Shown here one piece after another: positions 9,051-15,725 of a stretch of 64,000 nucleotides of DNA. Location: positions 1 through 64,000 of the forward strand of contig JAONQW010000005.1 in NCBI GenBank assembly GCA_028412835.1, in the 5' to 3' direction. Position numbers and translations under genes: made by a program. Every line of letters begins with the position of its first letter. Position 1 is the stretch's first letter. The notes beneath the pieces were generated by a model. It searched no databases. It was not told the DNA's origin and saw only the letters and a list, made by a program, of their open reading frames with translations. Source of the stretch: Candidatus Pelagibacterales bacterium (GTDB lineage: Bacteria > Pseudomonadota > Alphaproteobacteria > Pelagibacterales > AG-422-B15).

Positions 9051-9515
9051 TTATAACATTTCACTAATATTTAATAGTTCAGGTGCTTGAGCTTCATGAG
9101 GATGATTGCTACCAGCATAAACTTTCATATTTGACAGCTGAACACTGCCTAATGGTCCTTTTGGTATCATTCTTTTAACAGCCATTCTTATAACTCTATC
9201 GGGAAATTTACCTTCAATAATTTGACGAGCAGTTCTGCTCTTAATTCCACCTGGATGGCCTGTGTGCCAGTAATAAATCTTGTCGTCTAGTTTTTTTCCA
9301 GTAAATTTGACCTTTTCAGCATTTATAATAATCACATGGTCTCCACAGTCTGCATGTGGTGTAAAAGAAGGTTTATGTTTGCCTCTTAAAATCATTGAAA
9401 CTTTTGAAGCCAGTCTTCCTAAGACAATGCCGTCTGCATCAATAAGAATCCACTTCTTATCAACATCTTCTTTACGAAGCGATGAAGTTTGTTTGATTAT
9501 TTTACTAGTAGCCAT
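9051..9515 (-). CDS. rplM: 50S ribosomal protein L13
   Basis: A 154-residue L13, an early-assembling large-subunit protein. Seen motifs: [35 protein letters not shown], and [12 protein letters not shown] with [10 protein letters not shown]. First gene of the leftward rplM-rpsI-argC run; a -35/-10 pair is placed so close to its ATG that the message may be leaderless. Divergent from metY. Confidence 0.97.
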   Translation of the reverse strand: MATSKIIKQTSSLRKEDVDKKWILIDADGIVLGRLASKVSMILRGKHKPSFTPHADCGDHVIIINAEKVKFTGKKLDDKIYYWHTGHPGGIKSRTARQIIEGKFPDRVIRMAVKRMIPKGPLGSVQLSNMKVYAGSNHPHEAQAPELLNISEML

Positions 9516-9521
9516 GCGGAT

Positions 9522-9550
9522 GTATTAGTTGTTTCTAGCTTTATTGTCAA
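9522..9550 (-). promoter_or_regulatory. Candidate rplM promoter
   Basis: On the minus strand a consensus -35 TTGACA (9550-9545) is followed after 17 nt by TAATAC (9527-9522). The start point would fall at about 9515-9516, on or next to the rplM ATG, which would give a leaderless or near-leaderless message. The -10 is only a partial match. Confidence 0.4.
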
Positions 9551-9577
9551 TTATTTAAATAAAACAATATCTTGAAT

Positions 9578-9599
9578 ATAAGGTACAATAATACCTTAT
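9578..9599. repeat. Perfect 8-bp inverted repeat in the rplM/metY divergent region
   Basis: ATAAGGTA and TACCTTAT are separated by 6 nt (CAATAA). The repeat lies between the rplM promoter candidate and the metY leader, about 50-70 nt upstream of the riboswitch. No T-tract follows on either strand, so it is not a terminator; a dimeric repressor or activator site is one reading. Confidence 0.5.
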
Positions 9600-9616
9600 T
9601 TATTAGCAATATATGC

Positions 9617-9645
9617 TTTACTTATAAACATTATTAAAATATGAA
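9617..9645 (+). promoter_or_regulatory. Candidate metY promoter
   Basis: TTTACT (9617-9622), 17-nt spacer, TATGAA (9640-9645). A start near 9651 would fall at the first stem of the riboswitch. Weak consensus, supported mainly by its position. Confidence 0.35.
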
Positions 9646-9690
9646 TAGTTTGTCGATTTGATGCAGCTTGCGGACACTAACAGCTAAGCC
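9646..9690 (+). promoter_or_regulatory. SAM-II/SAM-V type S-adenosylmethionine riboswitch aptamer
   Basis: The leader of metY can form the H-type pseudoknot of this riboswitch superfamily. P1 pairs TGTC (9651-9654) with GACA (9673-9676). Loop 1 holds GATTTGATGCAGCTTGCG, and loop 3 holds ACAGCTAAGC. The pseudoknot helix pairs GCTT (9666-9669) with AAGC (9686-9689). GATTT and GCTAA match the conserved ligand-pocket strings I recall for SAM-II and its marine relative SAM-V. Position before a methionine/homocysteine gene fits SAM feedback. A terminator follows directly. Choice between SAM-II and SAM-V is not certain. Confidence 0.78.
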
Positions 9691-9693
9691 ATG

Positions 9694-9722
9694 AAACCGC
9701 CGTGTATGTGCGGTTTTTTTTT
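9694..9722 (+). terminator. Intrinsic terminator in the metY leader (riboswitch expression platform)
   Basis: AAACCGC (9694-9700) pairs with GCGGTTT (9710-9716) around a 9-nt loop; a run of nine T begins at 9714 and continues to 9722. It sits 3 nt after the aptamer and 43 nt before the metY start. GCGG at 9670-9673 could instead pair with CCGC at 9697-9700, giving an antiterminator that competes with P1 (inference). Confidence 0.75.
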
Positions 9723-9765
9723 GCAGAAAATTCGATTGCTTTAATTAATATAAAAGGAGATCGAA

Positions 9766-11079
9766 ATGTCTAACAATAAATTTAAACCTAATGAATCAGC
9801 TCATCCTGAAACCCTTGCCTTACATGGTGGCGATTACAGGTCTGATCCAACTACAACTGCTGTAGCAGTTCCAATATACCAAACTACTTCATATCAATTT
9901 AATGATACCGAGCATGCAGCAAATTTATTTGCTCTGAAAGATTTTGGGAATATTTACTCAAGAATTATGAATCCAACTTTAGATGTTCTTGAAAAAAGAA
10001 TAGCTGCACTTGAAGGTGGTGTTGGAGCTTTGGCCCTAAGTTCAGGACAATCTGCATCTGCTATCAGTGTTCAAAATTTAGCCCGCGCAGGAGATAATAT
10101 TGTTTGTTCAACCGATGTATATGGTGGAACATTTAATCTTTTTTCCAATACCTTAAAAGATCAAGGTATCGAGGTTAGATTTGCAGACCCTAGTGATCCA
10201 GAAAATTTCAGAAAACTTACTGATGATAATACAAGAGCATACTATGGAGAGAGCTTGCCTAATCCTAAGCTTAAAGTTTTTCCCATTAAGGAAGTTGCAG
10301 ATATTGGTAAAGAATTTAATATTCCACTAATAATAGATAATACTTCAGCGCCAGTAATATGTAAGCCAATAGAACATGGTGCTGCTATTGTAATACATTC
10401 ACTAACCAAGTTTATAGGAGGCCATGGAACTTCTATAGGTGGGATTATTATAGATAGTGGTAAATTCGATTGGTCGAAAGATCCAAAAAGATCTCCAACT
10501 CTAAATGAACCAGACAATAGCTATCATGGCGCTGTATGGACTGAAGCAACTAAGCCTCTTGGACCTATCGCATACATAATTAGGGCTAGAGTGGTTCTAT
10601 TGAGAGATATTGGATCAAGTCTGTCGCCATTTAATGCTTTCCAAATTATTCAAGGCCTTGAAACTCTAAGTCTTAGAATTGAAAGACATTGTGAAAATGC
10701 AGCCAAAGTTGCTGATTATTTATCAAATCATAATAAAGTTGATAAAATCATATATGCAGGTAAAGCTGAAGGTGTAGCTGCAGAAAGGTCTGAAAAATAC
10801 TTAAGCGGCGGTTATGGTGCCTTAATTGGATTTGAAGTAAAATCTGGCAAAGAAGGTGGGCAAAAATTTATTGAAAATCTAAGTATGCTTTATCATGTTG
10901 CAAACATAGGTGATTCAAGAAGTCTGGCTATACATCCAGCATCCACAACTCACTCACAACTATCCGAATCTGACATGAAAGCTGCAGGAGTTAATCCAAA
11001 TTATATCAGGTTATCAATTGGACTTGAGCATATTGACGATATTCTTTCTGATATTTCAAATGCTCTAGACTCAATTTAG
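9766..11079 (+). CDS. metY: O-acetylhomoserine sulfhydrylase (O-acetylhomoserine aminocarboxypropyltransferase)
   Basis: A 437-residue PLP enzyme of the Cys/Met-metabolism family. It makes homocysteine from O-acetylhomoserine and sulfide. Motifs: TLALHGGDYRSDPTTTAVAV near the N-terminus, YSRIMNPTLDVLEKR, LSSGQSASA, the PLP lysine in HSLTKFIGGHGTSIGG, and HPASTTHSQL. The length and the TLALHGG start favour MetY over MetB/MetZ. It has a strong Shine-Dalgarno (AAAGGAG, 8 nt before ATG) and a SAM riboswitch with terminator upstream, so high SAM should switch it off. Substrate acyl group (acetyl or succinyl) is inferred. Confidence 0.92.
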   Translation: MSNNKFKPNESAHPETLALHGGDYRSDPTTTAVAVPIYQTTSYQFNDTEHAANLFALKDFGNIYSRIMNPTLDVLEKRIAALEGGVGALALSSGQSASAISVQNLARAGDNIVCSTDVYGGTFNLFSNTLKDQGIEVRFADPSDPENFRKLTDDNTRAYYGESLPNPKLKVFPIKEVADIGKEFNIPLIIDNTSAPVICKPIEHGAAIVIHSLTKFIGGHGTSIGGIIIDSGKFDWSKDPKRSPTLNEPDNSYHGAVWTEATKPLGPIAYIIRARVVLLRDIGSSLSPFNAFQIIQGLETLSLRIERHCENAAKVADYLSNHNKVDKIIYAGKAEGVAAERSEKYLSGGYGALIGFEVKSGKEGGQKFIENLSMLYHVANIGDSRSLAIHPASTTHSQLSESDMKAAGVNPNYIRLSIGLEHIDDILSDISNALDSI

Positions 11080-11091
11080 TCTAGTTTTGAT

Positions 11092-11118
11092 CGAGCAAAG
11101 CTTTTAGAGTTTTGCTCG
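11092..11118. terminator. Hairpin between the convergent metY and ctaA genes
   Basis: CGAGCAAA (11092-11099) and TTTGCTCG (11111-11118) form a perfect 8-bp stem, extendable by four more pairs with two G-U. The right arm encodes the last residues of CtaA (VRAKL). No T-run follows on either strand, so if it ends transcription it is not a classical intrinsic terminator. Confidence 0.45.
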
Positions 11119-12144
11119 GACAAAATTCAAATAAGAGTGAAGATAGACTAAGCTCATAAAAATAAATATTGAGTTTCCTTGATGAAGTAATGCAAGGTGC
11201 CAAGGTATATTAAAAAATGTCATGAATATTCCTAATAGCATCTGTATAATAAATAAAATATCTAAAATTAATATTATAGTCCTATATTTAAATAAGAATT
11301 CTTTAGTAAATATTCGATAGTTAATGATTATAAGAACTACTGTAAGCACTGCTGCAAAAGTTCGGTGAAAGAAAATTATAAAGTCTCCATTTTCAAAAAA
11401 ATTTGCTAGAAAAGAATCTTTTTCAAAAATATTTATAGGAATTATATTCTCATTATAATTAGGCCATGTATTGTATAGTAATCCAGAATGTGTTCCTGAG
11501 ACATATGCACCATAAAATATTTGAAAAAAAGTAAAAACTAAAAGTAATAAAAAAAATTTATTTTCATTTTTTTCTTCTTTTGAAACAAATACATTGTTAT
11601 TTAGCATGTTTTTTTTGACATAAAATCTTAAAGTTACACCAAGTATTAAGAAGGCAGTAATTAAATGAAAACTTAGTCTATATTGACTAACATCTACTCT
11701 ATCTACAAGTCCACTTTTTACCATATACCAGCCTATCACTGCTTGCATCATACCAAGTAAACCAATAGTAATTATGTATAAAAGATCAGATTTAATTACT
11801 AATTTTTTATAAACTAAATAAATTAGTGGAAATACAAAAACTAACCCTATGAATCTTGCGAAGAACCTATGAAACCACTCCCAAAAATAAATAAATTTAA
11901 ATTCTTCAAGAGTCATTAAGCTATTAACTAGTTTAAATTCGTCAATCAATTTATATTTATTAAACTCTATTTCCCAGGCACTTTGTGATAATGGAAATAA
12001 CACACCAGTGATAGGCTTCCACTCAGTAATTGATAGTCCAGAGTCAGAAATTCTTGTATACCCTCCAATTAATATAATAGCTATTACACACAATATAAGT
12101 GAGATTAACCATAAAGAAAATATATTGATTTTATTGGATATCAT
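11104..12144 (-). CDS. ctaA: Heme A synthase CtaA/COX15 (type 2)
   Basis: A 346-residue membrane protein with eight predicted spans. It oxidises haem O to haem A for aa3-type cytochrome oxidase. Diagnostic strings: GGYTRISDSGLSITEWKPI, WEWFHRFFARFIG (first haem-ligand His region), VSQYRLSFHL, GAYVSGTHSGLLYNTWP, FFHRTFAA and LLHQGNSI with the remaining His ligands. It lacks the cysteine pair typical of Bacillus-type CtaA and fits the alphaproteobacterial/mitochondrial branch. It stands alone, convergent with metY; its ATG is 16 bp from the divergent DUF2842 gene. Confidence 0.94.
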   Translation of the reverse strand: MISNKINIFSLWLISLILCVIAIILIGGYTRISDSGLSITEWKPITGVLFPLSQSAWEIEFNKYKLIDEFKLVNSLMTLEEFKFIYFWEWFHRFFARFIGLVFVFPLIYLVYKKLVIKSDLLYIITIGLLGMMQAVIGWYMVKSGLVDRVDVSQYRLSFHLITAFLILGVTLRFYVKKNMLNNNVFVSKEEKNENKFFLLLLVFTFFQIFYGAYVSGTHSGLLYNTWPNYNENIIPINIFEKDSFLANFFENGDFIIFFHRTFAAVLTVVLIIINYRIFTKEFLFKYRTIILILDILFIIQMLLGIFMTFFNIPWHLALLHQGNSIFIFMSLVYLHSYLNFVRAKL

Positions 12145-12160
12145 CTTTAAGTATCACCAT

Positions 12161-12364
12161 ATGATTAAATTCAAAAAAATACTTAGCATTATTTTATTTT
12201 TAATTTTAACATTCATTTATATCTTATTAGTTATGGCTTTTTTACAAAAATTCAACAATACTTGGATTCTAAATAATTGGATATTAGAATTACTAATATA
12301 CTTTATTTTAGGAAATTTATGGATATTTCCATCAATGTACATATTAAAACCGTTTAAAAAATAA
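12161..12364 (+). CDS. DUF2842 small membrane protein
   Basis: A 67-residue protein with two hydrophobic segments (about residues 8-26 and 38-58) and the family's pattern W.....L..YF.LG.LWIFP....L. DUF2842 is largely restricted to Alphaproteobacteria and has no assigned function. ATG 12161 is preferred because upstream in-frame codons run antisense through the start of ctaA. One base separates its stop from the chorismate mutase ATG, so the two are probably co-translated. Confidence 0.72.
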   Translation: MIKFKKILSIILFLILTFIYILLVMAFLQKFNNTWILNNWILELLIYFILGNLWIFPSMYILKPFKK

Positions 12365-12365
12365 A

Positions 12366-12653
12366 ATGAAAAAAAAATTTAATAACTTAAAAGATGTAAG
12401 AAATGCTATTGATAAATTAGATGACAAAATACTACCTCTAATGATTAAAAGATCTCAGCTTGTTGAAAATGCATTGGAATTAAAAAAACTAAAATCACAA
12501 ATCAGAGACCCTAAAAGAATTAAAATAATTCTTGATAAGATAGAAAAAAATTCTAAAAATTCTGAGGTTGACAAAAAGCTTCTCCGTAATATTTGGAGAT
12601 CGATGATCGAGTGCTATATCGATTTCGAAAAAAACGAATTTAAAAAAAGATAG
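12366..12653 (+). CDS. Chorismate mutase, AroQ type
   Basis: A 95-residue all-helical monofunctional chorismate mutase (chorismate to prephenate, for Phe and Tyr). It keeps the signature R..ID.LDD.I..L...R..L and the later K (KLKSQIRDPKR) and the last helix RNIWRSMIECYIDFE. The charge pattern and length match the AroQ-alpha fold. Its stop codon lies in a 12-bp palindrome shared with the convergent rpmG stop. Confidence 0.85.
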   Translation: MKKKFNNLKDVRNAIDKLDDKILPLMIKRSQLVENALELKKLKSQIRDPKRIKIILDKIEKNSKNSEVDKKLLRNIWRSMIECYIDFEKNEFKKR

Positions 12654-12660
12654 TAGCTAG

Positions 12661-12852
12661 CTACTTGCTGTGAGGTGGTAGTTTTTTTTCAACAAACCAT
12701 TCGTGCTTCATAGTTGCAGGATTATATTTTTTCATTCTAAGCTTTTCTTTAGCCTTCTCGCCTGCAGTTGGTTTTTTTGCATAATAATAAAACTTGCTGT
12801 CAGTTTTTTCCTCAGGAACGAGTCTTATTTTTACTGTTGATTTTTTAGCCAT
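12661..12852 (-). CDS. rpmG: 50S ribosomal protein L33
   Basis: A 63-residue L33: MAKKSTVKIRLVPEE at the N-terminus and LRMKKYNPATMKHEWFVEKK at the C-terminus match the family. It is a few residues longer than the usual ~55, with an extra PHSK tail. It lacks the CxxC pairs, so it is the zinc-independent form. Nine nt after the upstream MerR-family gene stops. Confidence 0.92.
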   Translation of the reverse strand: MAKKSTVKIRLVPEEKTDSKFYYYAKKPTAGEKAKEKLRMKKYNPATMKHEWFVEKKLPPHSK

Positions 12853-12861
12853 TTTATTATT

Positions 12862-13305
12862 TTACTTTGAACTTATTTTATTTTGTAATTCAACAAGATT
12901 TTGCATTACATCCATAAGTTTTTTTCTTTTAGTGTTACTTAATGATTCAACTGATCTTAAGTTAATATTTTGCTCAGAAGTATAGTTATTTTCATTATCT
13001 GTAAAGGTTTTTTGTTGAGCCTTTATATTAGCTTTATTGTTGCTGAAAAGTATATTTTTAGAGCCATTTTCTTTTATCACTTTTTGTACACCCCTAATAG
13101 TATATCCATCCTTATATAGAAGATTTTTAATCCCTTTAAGTAAATCTACATCTTCTGGTCGATAATATCTTCTTCCGCCACCTCTTTTTATAGGTTTGAT
13201 TTGAGCAAACTTAGTTTCCCAAAACCTTAATACATGCTGCGGTAGAGAAAGGTCTTTAGATACCTCACTGATTGTTCTAAATGCCTCAGGTGATTTTATG
13301 GCCAT
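12862..13305 (-). CDS. MerR-family transcriptional regulator (ihfA-linked)
   Basis: A 147-residue protein with an N-terminal winged-helix MerR domain: [43 protein letters not shown], then a wing-helix region [14 protein letters not shown]. The C-terminal half is polar, low-complexity and has no metal-binding cysteines. A MerR gene of this type directly after ihfA is a stable alphaproteobacterial (and wider proteobacterial) pairing; its ligand is unknown. It starts 2 nt after the ihfA stop. Confidence 0.85.
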   Translation of the reverse strand: MAIKSPEAFRTISEVSKDLSLPQHVLRFWETKFAQIKPIKRGGGRRYYRPEDVDLLKGIKNLLYKDGYTIRGVQKVIKENGSKNILFSNNKANIKAQQKTFTDNENNYTSEQNINLRSVESLSNTKRKKLMDVMQNLVELQNKISSK

Positions 13306-13307
13306 AA

Positions 13308-13637
13308 TTACTCTTTGACCTCAGAGCTAGAGTTATCATTCATTGAAAGATCGGAGACTTCAGATTTTAAAACATTAGAGGATCGAAACGTTACAACTTG
13401 TCTTGCAGTAATCGGAACCTCTTCACCAGTTTTAGGATTTCTTCCAATTCTTTCTTTTTTACTTCTAACAATAAATGTTCCAAATGATGATATCTTTACA
13501 TCATGTCCATCTATTAAGCTTTTTGAAATTTCGTTAAATACTGAGTCAACTAGCATAGCAGACTCATTTCTAGATAATCCGACATTTCTATAAACAGCTT
13601 CACTTAGTGTTGATCTTGTGGTTGCGAATTTCTCCAT
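13308..13637 (-). CDS. ihfA: Integration host factor alpha subunit
   Basis: A 109-residue HU/IHF-family DNA-bending protein. It has [20 protein letters not shown], the DNA-contacting arm [21 protein letters not shown], and the alpha-subunit spacing. IHF bends DNA in promoters, replication origins and recombination sites with IhfB. The ATG at 13637 is preferred over a TTG two codons upstream. A tail of ~15 polar residues follows the core. Confidence 0.93.
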   Translation of the reverse strand: MEKFATTRSTLSEAVYRNVGLSRNESAMLVDSVFNEISKSLIDGHDVKISSFGTFIVRSKKERIGRNPKTGEEVPITARQVVTFRSSNVLKSEVSDLSMNDNSSSEVKE

Positions 13638-13718
13638 ATGCAAAAATTATATTTAAAAAAATATTTATTAACAATACTTTATTTAAATTATTTAATAAAA
13701 GATTAATTTTATATTTAT

Positions 13719-14753
13719 TTAATTGCTATGTTGTTTATCTATATTTTTCTTAATTTTATCATTAACATCATCTTTTATTAGCATATATATCAAATCAGCT
13801 GCATAGGCTATGCCTATATGATCTGAAGCTCCATGACATTTAATAATAGGAGCATTAAGGCCAACAAATATTCCACAATTATGAACTCTAGGATCAAGTT
13901 TATCTTTAAGAGATGAGAGTGCAAAAGATGCTAAATATGCTCCAAATTTTGACATGATCGAACTATTAAGGGCATTTCTCAAAAAGACTTGTATCATTCT
14001 GGCCGTGCCTTCAGCGGTTTTAAGAGCAACATTGCCTGTAAAGCCATCAGTTATTACAACATTTGTAACACCTCTTGAAATATCATTTCCTTCTATAAAA
14101 CCGTAGTAATTGATTAATCCTCTCTTGCTCAAAGACTGAAGTTCTTGTGAAGTTTTTTGCAAAATATCATTGCCTTTACTGTCTTCTTTGCCGATGTTAA
14201 GCAATCCAACAGAAGGATTGTTTATTTTTAACAATACCGATGCAAGACTTGCTCCGAGAATAGCATTATCAACTAAATACTGACTATCTGACTTGATGTT
14301 TGCACCAAGATCTAAAACAATAGATTCACCATTTATATTTGGCCATATAGATGCAATTGAAGGTCTTTTTATCGATTCTAAAGTTTTTAAATTTAATAAT
14401 GATAGGGCCATCAAAGCACCCGTATTTCCACAAGATAAAACTGCCATCGAATCTGAACTCTTTACAGAGTCAATTGATCTGAACATTGAGGAATTTTTTT
14501 TAGCTTTTATAATATCACTTGGCTTATCAGTCATTTTAACCATTTCATTACAGTCAATAATTTCAATATTCTGCTTTAACTCAATATATTTACTTAATTC
14601 ATTATTTATTTCATAGCTTGGACCAAATAATCTAAAATAATAGTTATCATTTCTTAAAAAAGAATTGTTTAACCCTTTTATTATATTTTCTATAGAAGTT
14701 TCACTGCCTAACATATCAATAGAAATCTTTATATAATTATCTTTTTCAATCAT
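13719..14753 (-). CDS. plsX: Phosphate acyltransferase PlsX
   Basis: A 344-residue enzyme that converts acyl-ACP to acyl-phosphate, the first step to phosphatidic acid with PlsY (gene at 46518). Motifs: ISIDMLGSETS, SCGNTGALMALSLL, RPSIASIWPN, DLGANIKS and DGFTGNVALKTAEGTARM. Related genomes usually carry fabH directly after plsX; here only 81 nt separate plsX from ihfA, so fabH is absent from this locus. Starts 8 nt after the CBP3-like gene. Confidence 0.95.
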   Translation of the reverse strand: MIEKDNYIKISIDMLGSETSIENIIKGLNNSFLRNDNYYFRLFGPSYEINNELSKYIELKQNIEIIDCNEMVKMTDKPSDIIKAKKNSSMFRSIDSVKSSDSMAVLSCGNTGALMALSLLNLKTLESIKRPSIASIWPNINGESIVLDLGANIKSDSQYLVDNAILGASLASVLLKINNPSVGLLNIGKEDSKGNDILQKTSQELQSLSKRGLINYYGFIEGNDISRGVTNVVITDGFTGNVALKTAEGTARMIQVFLRNALNSSIMSKFGAYLASFALSSLKDKLDPRVHNCGIFVGLNAPIIKCHGASDHIGIAYAADLIYMLIKDDVNDKIKKNIDKQHSN

Positions 14754-14761
14754 ATCTATAA

Positions 14762-15283
14762 TTAATTAAAGGAAAATAAATTATTAATATTGTCATCAAG
14801 TGTATTGCTATTAATATAATCAATGTTGCTGACAATATAATTTTTCCAGAAATCAATACATTCAACTGATACTGTTTTTTCTTTATATATATTTCTTGAG
14901 ATAGTTTCAGTCAACATAGTGTAATCACTAGTTTCATTGAACAAAAGAAAGCTTTTGCTGTAATTATCAATTCTTCCATAAAATGCTTTGATAAATTGTT
15001 TCATCCTCTTATTTACTGCAATATCTCCAAACCCCATTTCTCTTAAATTGCTATCAAAATCTGAGAACATATGATCAAAGAGTAATTGTGGTAATTTTGA
15101 TTTACTCTTTCCAGTGCTAATAAAGTAATTAAAAATTATAAACGAATGAAGCACAATAATATCAAAACGCCCTTCTACTGTATCATCTACTTTATAATCT
15201 AAAAAAAAACTCTTATTTCTAGAAGTTTTGACAATATTCGTATAAATATTTTCTATTAATAATTTATTATTTAGTTTATGCAT
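14762..15283 (-). CDS. Ubiquinol-cytochrome c chaperone family protein (CBP3-like)
   Basis: A 173-residue protein. It carries the family core DDTVEGRFDIIVLHSFI, LLFDHMFSDFDSNLREMGFGDIAV and KRMKQFIKAFYGRIDNY. In mitochondria CBP3 helps assemble the cytochrome bc1 complex by binding nascent cytochrome b; bacterial members are inferred to do likewise. The bamE/CBP3/plsX neighbourhood is typical of alphaproteobacteria, although the DUF177 (YceD) gene usually next to it is missing. Confidence 0.85.
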   Translation of the reverse strand: MHKLNNKLLIENIYTNIVKTSRNKSFFLDYKVDDTVEGRFDIIVLHSFIIFNYFISTGKSKSKLPQLLFDHMFSDFDSNLREMGFGDIAVNKRMKQFIKAFYGRIDNYSKSFLLFNETSDYTMLTETISRNIYKEKTVSVECIDFWKNYIVSNIDYINSNTLDDNINNLFSFN

Positions 15284-15295
15284 GTCCTATATATT

Positions 15296-15718
15296 ATGAA
15301 ACTACCACAATTAATTCTAATTCTTTTGCTTTTTTTAGCAAGTTGTGCTCCAGTTATCAAGCCGCATGGTTATCAATTAGAAGAAATATTACTAAAAGAA
15401 CCTCAAATAATAGGCACATCAACAAAAGATGATGTTTTAACCTCTTATGGTTCGCCGTCTATTAAGATTGAAGATGTTAGTAATACATGGTTATACCTTA
15501 CATCTACAAAAGAAAAAAAGGTTTTTACAAAAGATGAATTTCAAGAGCAGATAATATTTGCGTTCAATTTTAATGAGAAAAATATTTTAATATCACAAGA
15601 AGTATATGATAAGAATAATATTTTAAATATTAAGATTGATGGTGACCAAACTTATAATTATGGAAGTAATTATGGAATATTAGATCAACTTTATGACGCG
15701 TTCACGCGTGGATTGTAA
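15296..15718 (+). CDS. bamE: BamE/OmlA-family outer-membrane lipoprotein
   Basis: A 140-residue lipoprotein. Residues 1-18 are a signal peptide ending in lipobox LASC, so the cysteine is lipidated. The mature part has the SmpA/OmlA fold signature: GTSTKDDVLTSYGSPSI and WLYL, then a beta-rich region. BamE stabilises the BAM machine that inserts outer-membrane proteins. ATG 15296 is chosen because it places the signal peptide at the N-terminus; an ATG 18 nt upstream overlaps the divergent gene's start. It converges with hppA, 7 nt apart. Confidence 0.85.
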   Translation: MKLPQLILILLLFLASCAPVIKPHGYQLEEILLKEPQIIGTSTKDDVLTSYGSPSIKIEDVSNTWLYLTSTKEKKVFTKDEFQEQIIFAFNFNEKNILISQEVYDKNNILNIKIDGDQTYNYGSNYGILDQLYDAFTRGL

Positions 15719-15725
15719 TCTTCTA

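Noticed and set aside
12653..12664. 12-bp palindrome GTAGCTAGCTAC as an intrinsic terminator
   Set aside because: Only a 4-bp stem with 4-nt loop can form; the T-run on the minus side is broken, so I list it only as part of the convergent-junction observation.
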